64,000 nucleotides of DNA. Source: Sanderia malayensis. Lineage: Eukaryota > Cnidaria > Scyphozoa > Semaeostomeae > Pelagiidae. Made by a program: the position numbers and the translations under genes. The stretch covers positions 1,612,001 through 1,676,000 of the forward strand of contig RQOL01000660.1 in the NCBI GenBank assembly GCA_013076295.1, in the 5' to 3' direction. Shown here piece after piece: positions 15,401 to 35,344 of this stretch; the first letter of the stretch is position 1; the number at the start of each line of letters is the position of its first letter. A model generated the notes under the pieces. It was given only the letters and a program-made list of their open reading frames with translations. It was not told the DNA's origin and did no database searches.

Positions 15401-18400
15401 ACTCTTCTGCTCTATCATGCAGGATGCTTTGAGAATCCTGTGAACAGAAATATTGCAGTGAATTGAAGACTTTGTTGAAATAACCTTGGCAAAAGTAATA
15501 TCATCAAACATGAATGCAAATTTAGTAAACGAAAAAGAGATAAAATTGATAATGTTACACACTGGAATGCCCTGCCGAAACGAACTCGGCCCATTAATGT
15601 TACACATCTTGAAATACTCTCGCTCCCTGGATCAAAGTAAGCAAAAGAGCTCTGATTATCATGCCCAGCTTCACTTATCGCAGTGCACTGCGTTTTTCTC
15701 TTGAATCAAGGGGAGAAATACAAGCGTAAGCTTGATGCTTTTGCTTTTTATACAGTCAAGTCTGCATAGTTCGAACTCGTGTAATTCGAACTCTATCTAA
15801 TTCGATCGAAATTCTCCGTCCCTTCAAGGATCACTAATGAACCAATTCTTATAAAATAAACCTTTATAATTCAAACTTTTTGTAATTCGAGCAGTTTCAC
15901 GCTTCCCCAGGGTGTTCGAATTAGACAGAGTTGACTGTATTTCTAACAATGGGAATTATTAACTGCCTTTCTTGCTGACAGTACATTCATGACTTCTATT
16001 TGTGCAGGAAAGGTAAATATGTAACAGAATAACTACAGGGTATTCAAAATGTTGAAGATAAAGCAAAGCAAACCAGGGTGACTGGGTAAAAACAAGCACA
16101 GAATGCTGCACTACCTTTCTTGATAAACTCCATTGCTGCCACAGTATCGTGTAAATATAAATGTATCTTGGCCAGTAGGAGCCATTTCAGTGGAATGTAT
16201 TCCTCCTTAGTTGAAAATCCTAAAATTGGATTACGTGGATCGTTTTAGCAGATGAAAATTAGATGGCCTTATTGTGATAGAAATTTAAGAAATAGGTTAA
16301 AAATATCATAACAGTGATGGATGCTATAATTACACAAGAGTATAACACAGATAAAACAGCATTACAGTTGTCCCCGCATAAATTTGTGGCACAGGCTATT
16401 GTTTTTGAACAAAAGGCCATTGTCCTTCCTATTCTTTTTCAAACAAAAGACCATTATCCCTCCCATTGTTTGCTGCAAGCATGTAGAATTGAGTTTCTTC
16501 ATGTGGGGATGTACTGTACTAATACCTTCGGGTGTTTTGAGTATTTTAAGAGCTCGAAGAAACTGTTTTTGTTCAACTTCAACGCAAGCAAAACCCACTC
16601 TACACAGGTTTGATTCTGGTTCGATGTTATTCAGCTTTTCTACAAACTTAACTGCATCGTCAGGAAGACTCCCTACAAAATTAAAGCACAAATTTAAAAT
16701 CAAAAAGGACGAATAAATTTCAACCATCGATAGTTAAAGTAAAAAATTGTGATTAAATTTGATTGAAAAATGCTTAATAATCAATTAAATGCTAATAAAT
16801 CGTCTGAAATATATCTCTATTTTTCATTACAATATCATTTAAAGTGTCTTACTATCTGATCGTTCCAGCAGTATCCTGCAAATAATGTGCAACGCAAGAT
16901 GATTGTCTGTTGCAGATTCTAGTATCGAGTTTGCTTTTTCCACCACAATTTGCTCCAAAGTTACAGCATCGTCAATACTCTTTAAATTCTATGAAATTGA
17001 AAGGCATATAGAATAAGTAATAACATGAACATTTAAAAACAGCTTAAAACGTAACAATTCTTGAGCAAACTTTGTTGCATTTACAATTGTCTAACCCGCA
17101 TTTCTCAGTAAGAAGTTGACAACTGTATGACTGTATCTCACTATATTTCGCCAAAGCTATATTGGACCCTCTTTGAAAACAAGATTTCGAATGAAGCCCC
17201 AGAGGAGCTATAAGAATTAAATAAGCCCCGGGAGCTTAATAGAGCTTTTATGGTAGTTTGGTTTCTCAATATGAGTTTCTCAATATGTCAATATGGTGAG
17301 GATGTTTCTGTTCCTCCTAACCAGAACTCAATGCATCTTAGCCTTAACACACTTCTTATTTCAACCTTTACGTTCACACTGTAACTAGTCTTAAGGTTAT
17401 GCAATCACCTACCTTCAAACATTCAAAGAGAAACTGTACATGGTTCTCTTGTGGTTGTACAAGATCTTTGCCAAGAATCCGGTTATATTCCATTGTTGAT
17501 TGAAAAGCATTTTCTATCTAAACATAAATTGACACTTATAATAAATCACTAAAAACTGTTGAGCTTAGGGACCTTTGGAGTGTCCATAAAATCCCATTTG
17601 AATGATTTAACCTTTGGCTTTAATTGCAATCTGGCTAGCCTAATAGGTTGCTGATTATGCTATTTACAAATATGCTAACTATGCTGATCATGTTAATTAT
17701 GTTTGCTATTATAAACCTGATCTTGAAGGTCTTTGCTGAAGTCTCCTTGAGTGACCTGCAAAATAAAATAAAATAGAGTAATCAATATCAACAGATAAAT
17801 AATCAAGCAATGCAAGTTGAATGGTTTGAGTGAAAAAATTCAGGTTGAAAAGTAATTAAGAAATCAAATGGCGTACACATTTTGTTAAACAGTGGCTAGC
17901 TATAGACTTATTAATCATGCTACAACATACTTCTTCAAGCAAGAGAGAGAGTATCTTCTGCCAGTAGCACAATAAATCTTCAGAGGGCTCTGGGGAAGTT
18001 CCTTCAAAATCTTTCAAGTAATTCAGAGCCTGAAAGAGAGCAAGAGTGCAATTTGCATCTTATCACAACAAACCTTGAAGAAAATCAAAAAGATTTCACA
18101 CTTAAACTAGTTGTGACCTGGTTGTACCATAATCCAGTTCAAAGATATGGGAAGTGTCAACAATAAATGCAAAAGCACTCGTAAAAATCCGAAATAATGA
18201 TATAGCTAAAGCACTTGTAGAAATCTAAAATAATGAAATAGCTTACACGGGATGTCATGCCAAGAGAAAGCTGCAATGGTATAATCTTGTTTAAAAGCTC
18301 TCTCCATTTTCCAATGTCGCTAAAAACGTCACATGAAAACAAAGTATCAAATTACAGGCAAGTCCATGTTTGACTGGTTTGGGGTTTAAAGACAAAGGAG

Positions 18401-19489
18401 AAAAGAAGACTGCCTTTCCAATTGTATACACATGATATTTTGCAATGGACAAAAATATTGTAAATGAACACCCATGGTAAAAACTTTTTAACCCAGGGAG
18501 GTTGTTCAACTGTCAGGGGTTGCAGGTTAATAAAGAGAGGGGCTTGATTCAAAATCTCATTTCAAAGGGAGCTTATTAGAGAGACGGATTAATAGAGAAG
18601 GGGGCTTAATAGAGCTATTACAATACCTTTTATTTGCAGTAATGAGCTTCTCGTAAACATCAACCAAACTGTTGTTCCATTCTTCCTTTCTGGCGGATTC
18701 ATACAAGTTACACAGACCCTTGAAAATCAAAATAAACCGTATGATAATCAATTTTCTCAGACGATTGATGATTGAATTAAAATATCCCTGTGTAGTGAAA
18801 TTAGTTTACCTGCCATGCCAATATATGTTCAGGATTTTGCTCAATGGCTTTTTTGAAAGCTGATTGAGATTGTTCGTATTGCTCTAATTCTTTGGCACAG
18901 AGACCAATGAAAACAAATGCATGGTAGTTGGTCTTGTCTATCTTGATTACACTCTGCAGAAATTAAATAATATTTATATGAAATTAAAAATCTCTTTCAA
19001 GTAACTAACATTATAATATACATATATATCTATCAATTTTCGGAAGCCAAGGATCCTTCCTAAATCTCAATGTTCCACACCCTGGCCCCACATCCCATCA
19101 GTGCCACGCCCCCTGGTGTAACAGGGGGCGTGGTACTGCGATATCATAACACCTTTGTAACCAGAAAGCTTGGTAACTTTTAAAAATTTCGTTGGTTCCG
19201 TTAGGATCTTTAGCACTTGAGCTTATGCACATAAGTTATATCTATCTAAGGTATTAATTGTCATAAAAGATACCATTTGCCAAAATAGTGCCTCGCTTGA
19301 CTTGGGTTGGTATGCCCAAAAAGTTTGTAAAATCCGGGTCAAAAAGTAGATGCAAAATGTTTAAGTAAAACTAACAGCTACCTTGCAATGTTTTAACGCT
19401 TCTTTATATTCTTTTTGCTTTATTGCTTCTTTTGCAGCCTTTAAAGCTGCACTGATTTCCTTGCTCGCAACTTTACCAGACTCTGCCAT
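149..19489 (-). CDS. SKIC3: SKIC3 / TTC37, TPR scaffold of the Ski complex (complete, about 40 exons)
   Basis: SKIC3 is the tetratricopeptide-repeat scaffold that holds the SKIC2 helicase and SKIC8 and feeds RNA to the cytoplasmic exosome (family knowledge). The start codon is at 19487-19489, opening MAESGKVASKEISAALKAAK, which aligns with the family N-terminus. The stop is at 149-151. Exons in order match the vertebrate protein end to end. Examples are 18810-18955 (AFVFIGLCAKELEQYEQSQ), 13060-13135, 12815-12925 (CYQKAFALNKF), 11630-11715 (CWECLGDAYVARGSYTAALK), 10590-10700 (NGRAVDYALLVLDTTAK), 7395-7460 (AFKKAQDADPSYTAAWIGQ), 6560-6750, 4620-4760 (YEQALNLCENERDKSDIVTA), 2600-2836 and 1659-1987. 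The C-terminal exons are near 648-752, 460-535 and 149-345. Nearly every exon is a TPR helix pair with G/A/P at repeat positions. No frameshift or stop was seen. The C-terminal three exons are the least conserved and their exact borders are inferred. Introns carry several minisatellites and MITEs, listed separately. Confidence 0.95.
3401..3476. repeat. (CTAT)n microsatellite
   Basis: About nineteen near-perfect tandem copies of a 4-base unit lie in an intron of SKIC3. The length is likely polymorphic. Confidence 0.97.
3852..3964. mobile_element. Short hairpin MITE
   Basis: The left end TTTCCATATAGTCGTTGAGG is repeated inverted at the right end, and GGGTCGCT/AGCGACCC continues the stem. The whole unit is about 110 bases and lies just 5' (on the minus strand, downstream) of a SKIC3 exon. 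The terminal inverted repeats suggest a non-autonomous DNA transposon; the superfamily is unknown. Confidence 0.65.
5341..5529. repeat. 63-bp tandem repeat, three copies
   Basis: Three consecutive 63-base units start at 5341, 5404 and 5467 with TTTGGGATAT and differ at only a few positions. They lie in a SKIC3 intron. Confidence 0.95.
6262..6576. mobile_element. Possible MITE with AGGCCCAGTTTA ends
   Basis: The left end AGGCCCAGTTTA and the right end TAAACTAGGCCT are imperfect inverted repeats about 310 bases apart. Inside are palindromic stretches built from GCGCATTATGCGC-like and GCGAATT motifs. No clear target duplication was found, so this is tentative. Confidence 0.4.
7465..7620. repeat. 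Tandem repeat, ~31-bp unit
   Basis: Successive units contain GAATGATGAATTGAATTGAA with small changes. They lie in a SKIC3 intron immediately beside an exon. Confidence 0.85.
8105..8397. repeat. CACACCAGCACACGA minisatellite
   Basis: Many degenerate copies of a ~16-17-base unit (CACACCAGCACACGA with ACGACACA and ATACAACA variants) form a strand-asymmetric C/A-rich block in a SKIC3 intron. All six frames are nearly stop-free because of the repeat, so the ORFs here are not genes. Confidence 0.93.
8645..8870. mobile_element. CCGTAAATCC-family MITE, left end lost
   Basis: The right end GAGGATTTACGG is followed by TA. The body is clearly homologous to the element at 13930-14192: both have CATTTGCAAAG, CAGACATTGAA, AACAGCAAGTTTAAA, CTTCATTGATTGGCTGCATC and GCAAATAAGCCCC in the same order. 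The left terminal repeat is missing, so this copy is 5'-eroded. Confidence 0.8.
11829..11972. repeat. 10-bp tandem repeat (ATCGCATAGT)
   Basis: About fourteen units alternate among TATCGCATAG, CATCGCATAG and TATCGTATAG. They lie in a SKIC3 intron. Confidence 0.95.
13930..14192. mobile_element. CCGTAAATCC-family MITE, complete copy
   Basis: The termini CCGTAAATCCTCGAATAAGC and (inverted) CGAGAATTTACGG are flanked by TA on both sides, giving a 263-base element. It contains stacked AATAAGCCCC motifs at both ends. Terminal inverted repeats plus a TA duplication suggest a Tc1/mariner-type non-autonomous element (inference). Confidence 0.8.
14527..14762. repeat. Degenerate ~19-bp tandem repeat
   Basis: Repeated units of the form GGCAATGTTCCAATATAAAA fill this interval of a SKIC3 intron. 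They create long but meaningless minus-strand ORFs. Confidence 0.85.
15753..15937. mobile_element. pogo-like 185-bp MITE, copy 1
   Basis: The ends CAGTCAAGTCTGCATAGTTC and (inverted) CAGTCAACTCTGTCTAATTC are flanked by TA. Interior motifs AATTCGAACT and TCCCTTCAAGGATCAC are shared with the copies at 36431, 47601, 52084 and 61849. CAGT termini and a TA target fit the pogo/Tigger branch of Tc1/mariner. Confidence 0.88.
19101..19135. repeat. GC-rich hairpin in SKIC3 intron 1
   Basis: GCCACGCCCCCTG and CAGGGGGCGTGGT are inverted around a 6-base spacer. The hairpin stands out sharply from the AT-rich surroundings. Confidence 0.75.
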
Positions 19490-20057
19490 TATTGTAAGGA
19501 GAACTGCGAAGTTTGCTGTTGAAAATTGAATTGAATCGCAAGATGTTTCACCCAGATGGAACCAAAATGGAACAAAAGTGGAACAAAAAGCGGGTGTATT
19601 TTTTCCAATTGAACCACTCCCTTTTCCCACCTCCTGCAAAATTTATTATCAAAATACACAATTTTCAAGTATCTCGCTTAGTTAATTCAATAACAACTGC
19701 ATGTTATTTTCATCAAGTCACAGAATCAAACAACAAAATCCTCGCATACCCAGCCAGCAACAAAGAATTGTAAATCAAAACGAAAGAGTTTGAAATATAA
19801 ACAACTTAAACTGAAACAATATATATCCTCTGAACAGCTATTTCCAGGCTAACTAGAATTAACTTCAATCGTCTTTATATCATTCAGATTAATCGTAGAT
19901 TGAAAAATGGCTTTTACGAGAATGAAAACAATTACGAATATTTTATACTATTACAATTGTCACTTAAAAGATACCAGCTGGTTGAAAATAGAAAATCGGG
20001 TTTAATTAAATGAAATCAGTTTGATTCGATGATACACTGTAATGTTCCATTGTATTC
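19490..20057. other. Spacer between SNX stop and SKIC3 start
   Basis: This 568-base minus-strand intergenic region must hold the SNX 3' UTR and the SKIC3 promoter/5' UTR. It is AT-rich. No TATA box or repeat could be assigned with confidence. Confidence 0.5.
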
Positions 20058-23000
20058 CTATGCGATTGATTTGGCTTCTGGAAGATAGCTTTCCCAATAT
20101 TTAATCATCTACAAAAACAAAAAAAGTAAAGAATAATAAAAAATGAAGATTGGTGCTGATCCCGATAACTAAGTTGACTAACTCTATTATTTAACTGACT
20201 TTGAACAATATTTAATTAAACTCATTGTTTTTTTTTGTATTTTTATTTGATTTGATTTTAAGGAGTTATAATAGTGTTAATTAAAGATAAGTGATGAATG
20301 AAAAACCATATTTAAAAAATGTTGAGAAGTGCAAAACTTCTTCGCTGAATGGCAGCAAAAAAATGAAGTTATCAGCAAGAAAAACTGGAAATATCGACTA
20401 CAGTTTAACTCTTCAAACAGTTGAATATTGCGTTCCGCTTCATTAGCTTTATAGATGCATTTATCATCAAGAACTCGCAGGGGAGATGAAAATTTGTTCG
20501 ACAAGTGGGAGTTCGAGATATCCAGACTAAATTCACCCAACTAGAGAACGAGGGGAAATGGGAATCTGTTCGAGATAACGAGTTGTTTGAGATAACCGAG
20601 TTCGAGATAGCGAGATTCGACTGTATTACGTTTCAACTGTGTATTCTCTTCACCACATCATATATTCACAGACGTGTATTACCTTCTGTTGAACATCCAT
20701 GAGTGACTCCAGGTATTTCACGATCAATTCCTTGAAATCCATTACACGATTTTTCTGCAAAGAAACTCAGAATATCAGTAAGAACGGCAGGCTGGAAAAG
20801 AAAACTTCACAAAAAACCAATGATAAACACATTGAAATGTGGATTTGGAATAAGATTAGGAACATGTTGTTGAAACAATACAATACTGCTGGCATGTTTT
20901 ACCTCAAATCGACTGAACTCCTTTTGAATCGTCTTTGATATATCATCAAATTCTTCTTGACCCTTCTCAACCTTTTTCTCCCACTGCAACAGAAACACAA
21001 TTACATCAACAACAGATCAGTGGCGTAATCGATATCGGTTGGGGCTAGTGCAACTTCTATGCGCCCCCAAAGGTCTTCAATAAACAGGCCTTCTTCCACT
21101 AATTTCTTTCTTGAAAAAATTCAATGTGAAAGGGCCCCTAAGCAAAATATTCCTAAGGACCTCAAACTGCTCCATTACACCACTGACACAAATGCGACCC
21201 TTAAGTGCAGTCTATAGGAGACCCCACCTAGCTTATGCAAACGTCAATTCCTGCTTGTTCACAGTACAAGCACGAATTAAATATCAATGCATTCTATAGG
21301 AGACCATCTAGCTAATGCGAACTCCTGCTTGTTCATTGTATAAGCACGAATTAAATATCAATGCATTCTATAGGAGACCACCTAGCTAATGCGAACTCCT
21401 GCTTGTTCATTGTATAAGCACGCATTAAATATCAATGCATTCTATAGGAGACCACCTAGCTTATGCAAAAGTCAACTCCTGCTTGTCCACTATATAAGCA
21501 CGCATTAAATATCAATGTAAAATGAGGAAATTATAAACAGATGTACGTCTTTGACTTCCTCCTGCGCAGCTGGGACTTTCTCTTGCTTTCCAGCCAGTTC
21601 AAGCTTGACAAGCGTTTCCCGTTTCTTTGTTAAGGTGGCTTGCGCTGATTGCCACGCATTGTAAACTTTGATGCGTTGGTTGAAGGTTTCCTGCAAGCAT
21701 AACAACGACAACATAATATTATTTAAGAGCCTAAAAACAATGGCAATGAGGGTTTCAAAATATGAATTAAAAGATTCGGATGGTCAAAAAATGAGCTTCC
21801 AAAAAGTAATGTTTACCTTTACTGAATGAATCAGTCCGAGATATTCTTTCAATGATTCACAGAGGAGAAAGAAGTCAACATTGGACTGAAAATAGAAATA
21901 ACCAACATGAAAACCAGAACTTAAAGCCACCTCACGTTGAAATTTGAATTCAAAAAAGAGTATTCACATTCAGAAGAATATTCACATTCAGAAGAATATT
22001 CACATGTTCCAGAGCACTGTTCATTGACTGGATACATGAACAGTGAGGACTGGTAATATTAATTTGTTTAAAACCTGTTCATGATGAAGCTGTTCCATTT
22101 TCTCCTCAAGCTCAGCTAAGTGACTCAAGGCTCTTGACAATCCAGTATGCTCCTCCGCACTACCTAAAAATCATCATACAGCGTAGCAGCAATGACAGCA
22201 GTATTAGCAACTCCATAGCAAAGCCTCGATTATATGCATTGGCCTGACCCACGGTTAGCTAAACTGATATTGATCTCTACAATAGGTGATAAGTGAGGAC
22301 ACTTACAGCTTGCTAAAATTTTGCAGGTATAGTTTATCCCCCTCCTGTGGATCCTCTGCATGAATGCATAAAAAATGATCTTTGGTACTTACTGAGTAAA
22401 GAAATGCTCTTTGAAAACTGCACAGTATTACTAACCACATCTACAAAGCAAAAATGAAATATTTATCAGTGTTCAAAGTACTCCCAATTTCATCAGTACA
22501 ACTTTGCAAAAAGTTGAATAAGATAAAGCATGAACCATTTACCCTTCTTCAAATTGACAAGTGTTTCAAAGGCAGCATGGAGTTTCTTCAGTTGTTGCTC
22601 CATTGTTTCAATCTGGTTGTGCTTTTCTTCAAACCACTAGTTTAACAATCAATCAATCAATTATAATCAATAAAACAATGATGATCAGAAATGAACAAGT
22701 ATTTCTGCACAAAAACTAAGTTGGATTAATTTTAACTTGATTACATGGTCAGATTCTGTTGCCTTTTTGGTCATCTTGGAAACTGCAGTGCCAACATTTT
22801 TCACAAATCTGCTGAGTCCACCTTTGCTCAGTGCAGATGTCTGGGTAGCCTTTGGCAGCTTAAAATTAACAGTGAAAATTTATTAACAATCTATCAACTC
22901 GATATCTTAAGCATTCAAAAATCAAAGTACAACACAGGCACAATGCACAAAGCTCAAAGTTAATGAGCAGTTTGGAGACATCCAAGCTGAAGCCCATAAA

Positions 23001-26000
23001 TTGTTGGCTATACAGCGAGTCGCAGAGCAGAAAGCAATTCCATCATTGATATGATAAAACTAACTACTACAGGATTGGCACACACTGCCAATCTCTAAGA
23101 ACTATAATTATTTTTTATATTTTATTTATCATTTTCACTTATTCATCACACTCACTCAAGTGCTCTTGTATCATTTGATTATCAGCATTAGTTAAACCCT
23201 CTCTACAGTCCTTGACAACGTACATGACTTAAACTGGACTCAACTTGCTACAATTCAACTCCATCCAGGTGTTACTTTTCGTAACATTAAATGATAGTTT
23301 TCATTGCCTCCCAGGTTTACTTTGATGCATGTTAACATACACTTACGTATTAAAAGTATTGGGACGCCTGATGAAAAATGGCGTCTAGAAGTGGCCCTAG
23401 GCCTGAGCAAGAGAATTTACATAACAATATAAAACTACCAAACGGGTTTCAATAGCGAATATATTTAGCATAAATATACTCAAAATTTCATAAATTTTCA
23501 AATGAAAACATAATTTAAACTATATCGTATTGTTTTACAATAAATTAAAAGAAAACTGCGAAGAGGTCCTTTAAAAAATTTTTACGACAACTTATCGAAG
23601 TGGAGTAATTAAAGTGCGAATAATTATAATTTCTTTTACTCAAAGCCACGCAAATTCTCTCTCATTTAAAAGAGAATGTTTTAAAATTTTGAAAAGTATA
23701 AAAATTTTTCATGTAGCTGTCTTGACCTTTTAGAACTCAAGGTTTAAGTCTTTGTTTACAACTTGAGAAGCACATATTTTGTTTCTCAGATTTCACAATG
23801 GGTTATGAAAAATGAATTTCGTTCACTTCAGAAAATATTAAGCCCTAAAAGTTATATCAAATTATAGTATTTGAAACAAATTATAGGAATATCCATGTCG
23901 GATTTTTTTGTTATGGCGCTTAACCTTCTTTTTTTACTCTGAAAAGAAATTATGGAAAAATAGGTTTTGCCGAATCACATTCCTAAAATGATAAACAAAG
24001 ACTTAAACCTTGAGTTCTAAAAGGTCAAGACAGTTACATGAAAATTTTTTATACTTTTCAAAATTTCAAAACATTCTCTTTTAAATGAGAGAGAATTTGC
24101 GTGGCTTTGAGTAAAAGAAATTATAATTATTCGCACTTTAATTACTCCACTTCGATAAGTTGTCGTAAAAAATTTTTAAAGGACCTCTTCGCAGTTTTCT
24201 TTTAATATTATTGTAAAACAATACGATATACTTAAAATGATGTTTTCATTTGAAAATTTATGAAATTTTGAGTATATTTATGCTAAATATATTCGCTATT
24301 GAAACCCGTTTGGTAGTTTTATATTGTTATGTAAATTCTCTTGCTCAGGCCTAGGGCCACTTCTAGACGCCATTTTTCATCAGGCGTCCCAATACTTTTA
24401 ATACGTAAGTGTACATGTTCACAGCATATTCATTACAAACCAGGAAAAAACATTTTCTTACCGATTCAGCCTCCAGAAATTCTTTGAAGTCTGGATCTTC
24501 TCGCAGTTTTGGATGCCTGGCAGTTCTGTTTAAATACCTTTCCAGTGCAGCTTTGCGTCTGTCAATAAATGCTTCTGGGCCTCCATCCTCTCCCTTTGAC
24601 ATTTTCACCTTTGTCATACCTTTAAACACAACAATTAATTTGCAATAATCGCAAGAGTAGTTGACACTTTGTCGGCAATAGTAATTAGCACAACAAAATT
24701 CAACTATAGACTCTCCTTCCTACTTATTAGAAATGTTTTTAAACTGTTTTTAAATACTACTTGATTCAAAATATGCATGCTTAAACTTATGAGGTTTATG
24801 TGAAGAATACAAGAAGCAAGGCCTCGTCAAGTTTCAGAAGAAAAGGAACCAAAGTTTGGAATGACTTACCTAGATCAATAACATAACAAAGAACAGCATT
24901 TTGCAATTTAAAAATAGTCTTTTATCTTTATAGCTACCATGCACATTGTCACCCTTTGCTAGTTAGATCTCTTATTATAAGTTTTTATAATTACTACTTT
25001 TACTTTTTAGTGGGCCCTACTGTAAAAAATTAACTAACAAATTGTTAACCATTGTAGATTACCCACTCTATATATATTTTATTATTATAATTATTATTTA
25101 GAGCCCCAGGGCATGACACAACTCACCAACAACAGACTTTTCAGGTGCTACTGGGACAATTCTTCCAAAAGGCAAATGCTTCTCAACAAGTCGTTCATGT
25201 AAACCAAGGAAATCACTGAATCTCCTTTTCACATTTGATTCAGGGCTTTTGAATGTTGGAAATGACGTCTAATCAAACAAAAGGGAGGTCAAACAATTTT
25301 TCACAAATACTGAGGAAGATTTAACAGAGGGTTTTCATACAAAGATGTTGAGCAATAATGAGCATTAACATAGACTTACTCTTGTGGAAACCCTGTATAC
25401 CATGTATGCACTCATTCCATCACCTAGAAATATAACAAACCATAGGTTTGAGCACAAACATTGTTGAGTACACAAGTTCTTAGTGATCCAAGCAATACTG
25501 TAAGAATTACTTAAAATTTCAATAATCTTCTCTTACCAACTTTCTCTGGATTTGACACTTTGATTTCAATTTCAGATGAATCAAATTGATCATCTTCCTC
25601 TTCTTGTTCTTCCGTTGTCTTCTATAATTAAAATATTGAATATATTATCCAACGTGCTCGAAAACTCAAAATATGTTGTTGCAAATATGCAGTGCATGTG
25701 GTGCAGACGGTAATGTCTGAATGAATTATGTGCATGGTGTTGCTCACAATGCAGTGAAAAGAGCAAATAATTGGAATCAGAGCAAAAGATTTGAGATTCA
25801 AATGATAATTTAATTTGAATTTTATCAGAATTCACGATAGCAAATTTTCTTTTATTGCTCCCTTTATTGTGCTGGCTTGCTTGCAAAGACGATAAATTTA
25901 CAAGCATATTCATGATAAAATGCAAAATCAACTAACCTTTTGCGGCTCTGGTGCTGGATCTGATTCAATGCTGACTGGAATAGAAGCAGGCAGGCCAACT

Positions 26001-26137
26001 TCACTATCAGGTTTCTTCTCGCTCTCATCGTCAAGACTAACCTTATGCGTATCATCTACCAGCTCTGGATCAGCTTCATTACTTGGTGGAGAAGTATCGG
26101 CACTGTCAAAAAGCGGTCCTTCGTCGTTATCGGACAT
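20058..26137 (-). CDS. SNX2: Sorting nexin 1/2 (PX-BAR retromer subunit)
   Basis: This is a PX-BAR sorting nexin of the SNX1/SNX2 type. It binds endosomal phosphoinositides, bends membrane into tubules and works with the retromer and SNX5/6-type partners (family knowledge). The start at 26135-26137 opens an acidic, disordered N-terminus ([17 protein letters not shown]). The PX domain follows in exons at about 25388-25425, 25128-25268 ([31 protein letters not shown]) and 24463-24620 ([31 protein letters not shown]). BAR-domain helices follow at 22742-22860, 22545-22635, 22075-22165, 21817-21888, 21540-21690 ([20 protein letters not shown]), 20910-20990 ([17 protein letters not shown]) and 20684-20755 ([19 protein letters not shown]). 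The last exon ends [15 protein letters not shown], as in the family, with its stop at 20058-20060. SNX1 and SNX2 are vertebrate duplicates, so the symbol is nominal. One intron carries a 1.07-kb foldback element. Confidence 0.94.
20471..20620. mobile_element. Second pogo-like MITE family, right part
   Basis: It contains AACTCGCAGGGGAGATGAAA, TCGAGATAACGAGTT variants and the terminus CGAGATAGCGAGATTCGACTG followed by TA. It is homologous to the copies at 53418 and 58201. The left end is not recognisable. It lies in an SNX intron. Confidence 0.75.
21211..21510. repeat. Tandem repeat, 74-82-bp unit
   Basis: Four units each contain TCTATAGGAGACC, AACTCCTGCTTGT and AAGCACGAATTAAATATCAA. Unit starts are near 21215, 21297, 21371 and 21445. 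They lie in an SNX intron beside the 21540-21690 exon. Confidence 0.9.
23340..24411. mobile_element. Tc1-like foldback element, 419-bp arms
   Basis: The ends CACTTACGTATTAAAAGTAT and its inverse are flanked by TA. The arms at 23340-23758 and 23992-24411 are inverted copies with only a few differences, separated by a 233-base spacer that has no long ORF. AGTATTGGGACGCC near the tip resembles Tc1/mariner ends. The element is a non-autonomous foldback sitting in an SNX intron, ending about 50 bases from an exon. Confidence 0.88.
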
Positions 26138-26888
26138 TTTGCAAGGCTGGAAATTTACAACGACCACTGCCCTATTCCAAAACAGCAGCAAAAGAGAAGT
26201 GAAGGAACTGCTTTTCTCTTCCACCTGAGTTCCTCCTTGTTGCTCGTAGTATCCCCAGACCTCTTACCTCGTTTCGTCAGAACGGAGGTCTCGAATTGCG
26301 TAAAAGTTAGAGTAAAAGTTTTAATAAAGTTTTATAAGTTTTAGTTTTTTTATTTATTAATCCCCCCTCTAATTAGCCCCTACTTTGAAAAAGCATTTTT
26401 GAATTAAGCCCCCCTTTTCTTTTGAAATTGTGAACTGCTGAAGGCATTCTGTAGAGCGATCTCAAGCCTGCTTGGAGAAGTGGGAAGGGAGGAGTGTCCT
26501 CCAGAAAAAATGGAAACACTGGCTAGAAATGACTTTCATTGTTGAAAAACTCTATCAAACGACAAAGATGAGAAGAGCAAAATACCTTATTATTTGAAAA
26601 AATACAATGAAAGTGGTTATTCTAAAAACCTTCCTATATTTCTTGAAATACTTCCATACAAAGCTAATTGAACTGAAAAATACGTTGAATAAAATCATAA
26701 AAAATTGATACATTATGCATCATACATCAGCTTCATAACCAGATGTTAAGTTTTTTATTTCTTTTCTCATATCGAAACAAAAAACATGGTTGAGACTATG
26801 CTGATATTTTCGGGCATTTAACAACCGAATTGATTACGATATTTTGTTTACCAACACGTTATAAAACAAAATATGTTTAGAAAGTGTT
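26138..26888. other. Spacer: SNX 5' region and CSK 3' region
   Basis: This 750-base region holds the SNX promoter/5' UTR (right of its ATG) and the CSK 3' UTR. At 26350-26420 a degraded AATCCCCCC / AAGCCCCCC stretch recalls the CCGTAAATCC element family. Nothing else was recognised. Confidence 0.5.

Positions 26889-35344
<8,456 letters not shown>

Noticed and set aside
20505..20702. Plus ORF overlapping an SNX intron
   Set aside because: It reads through a pogo-like MITE; the same residues appear antisense or shifted at the other MITE copies.
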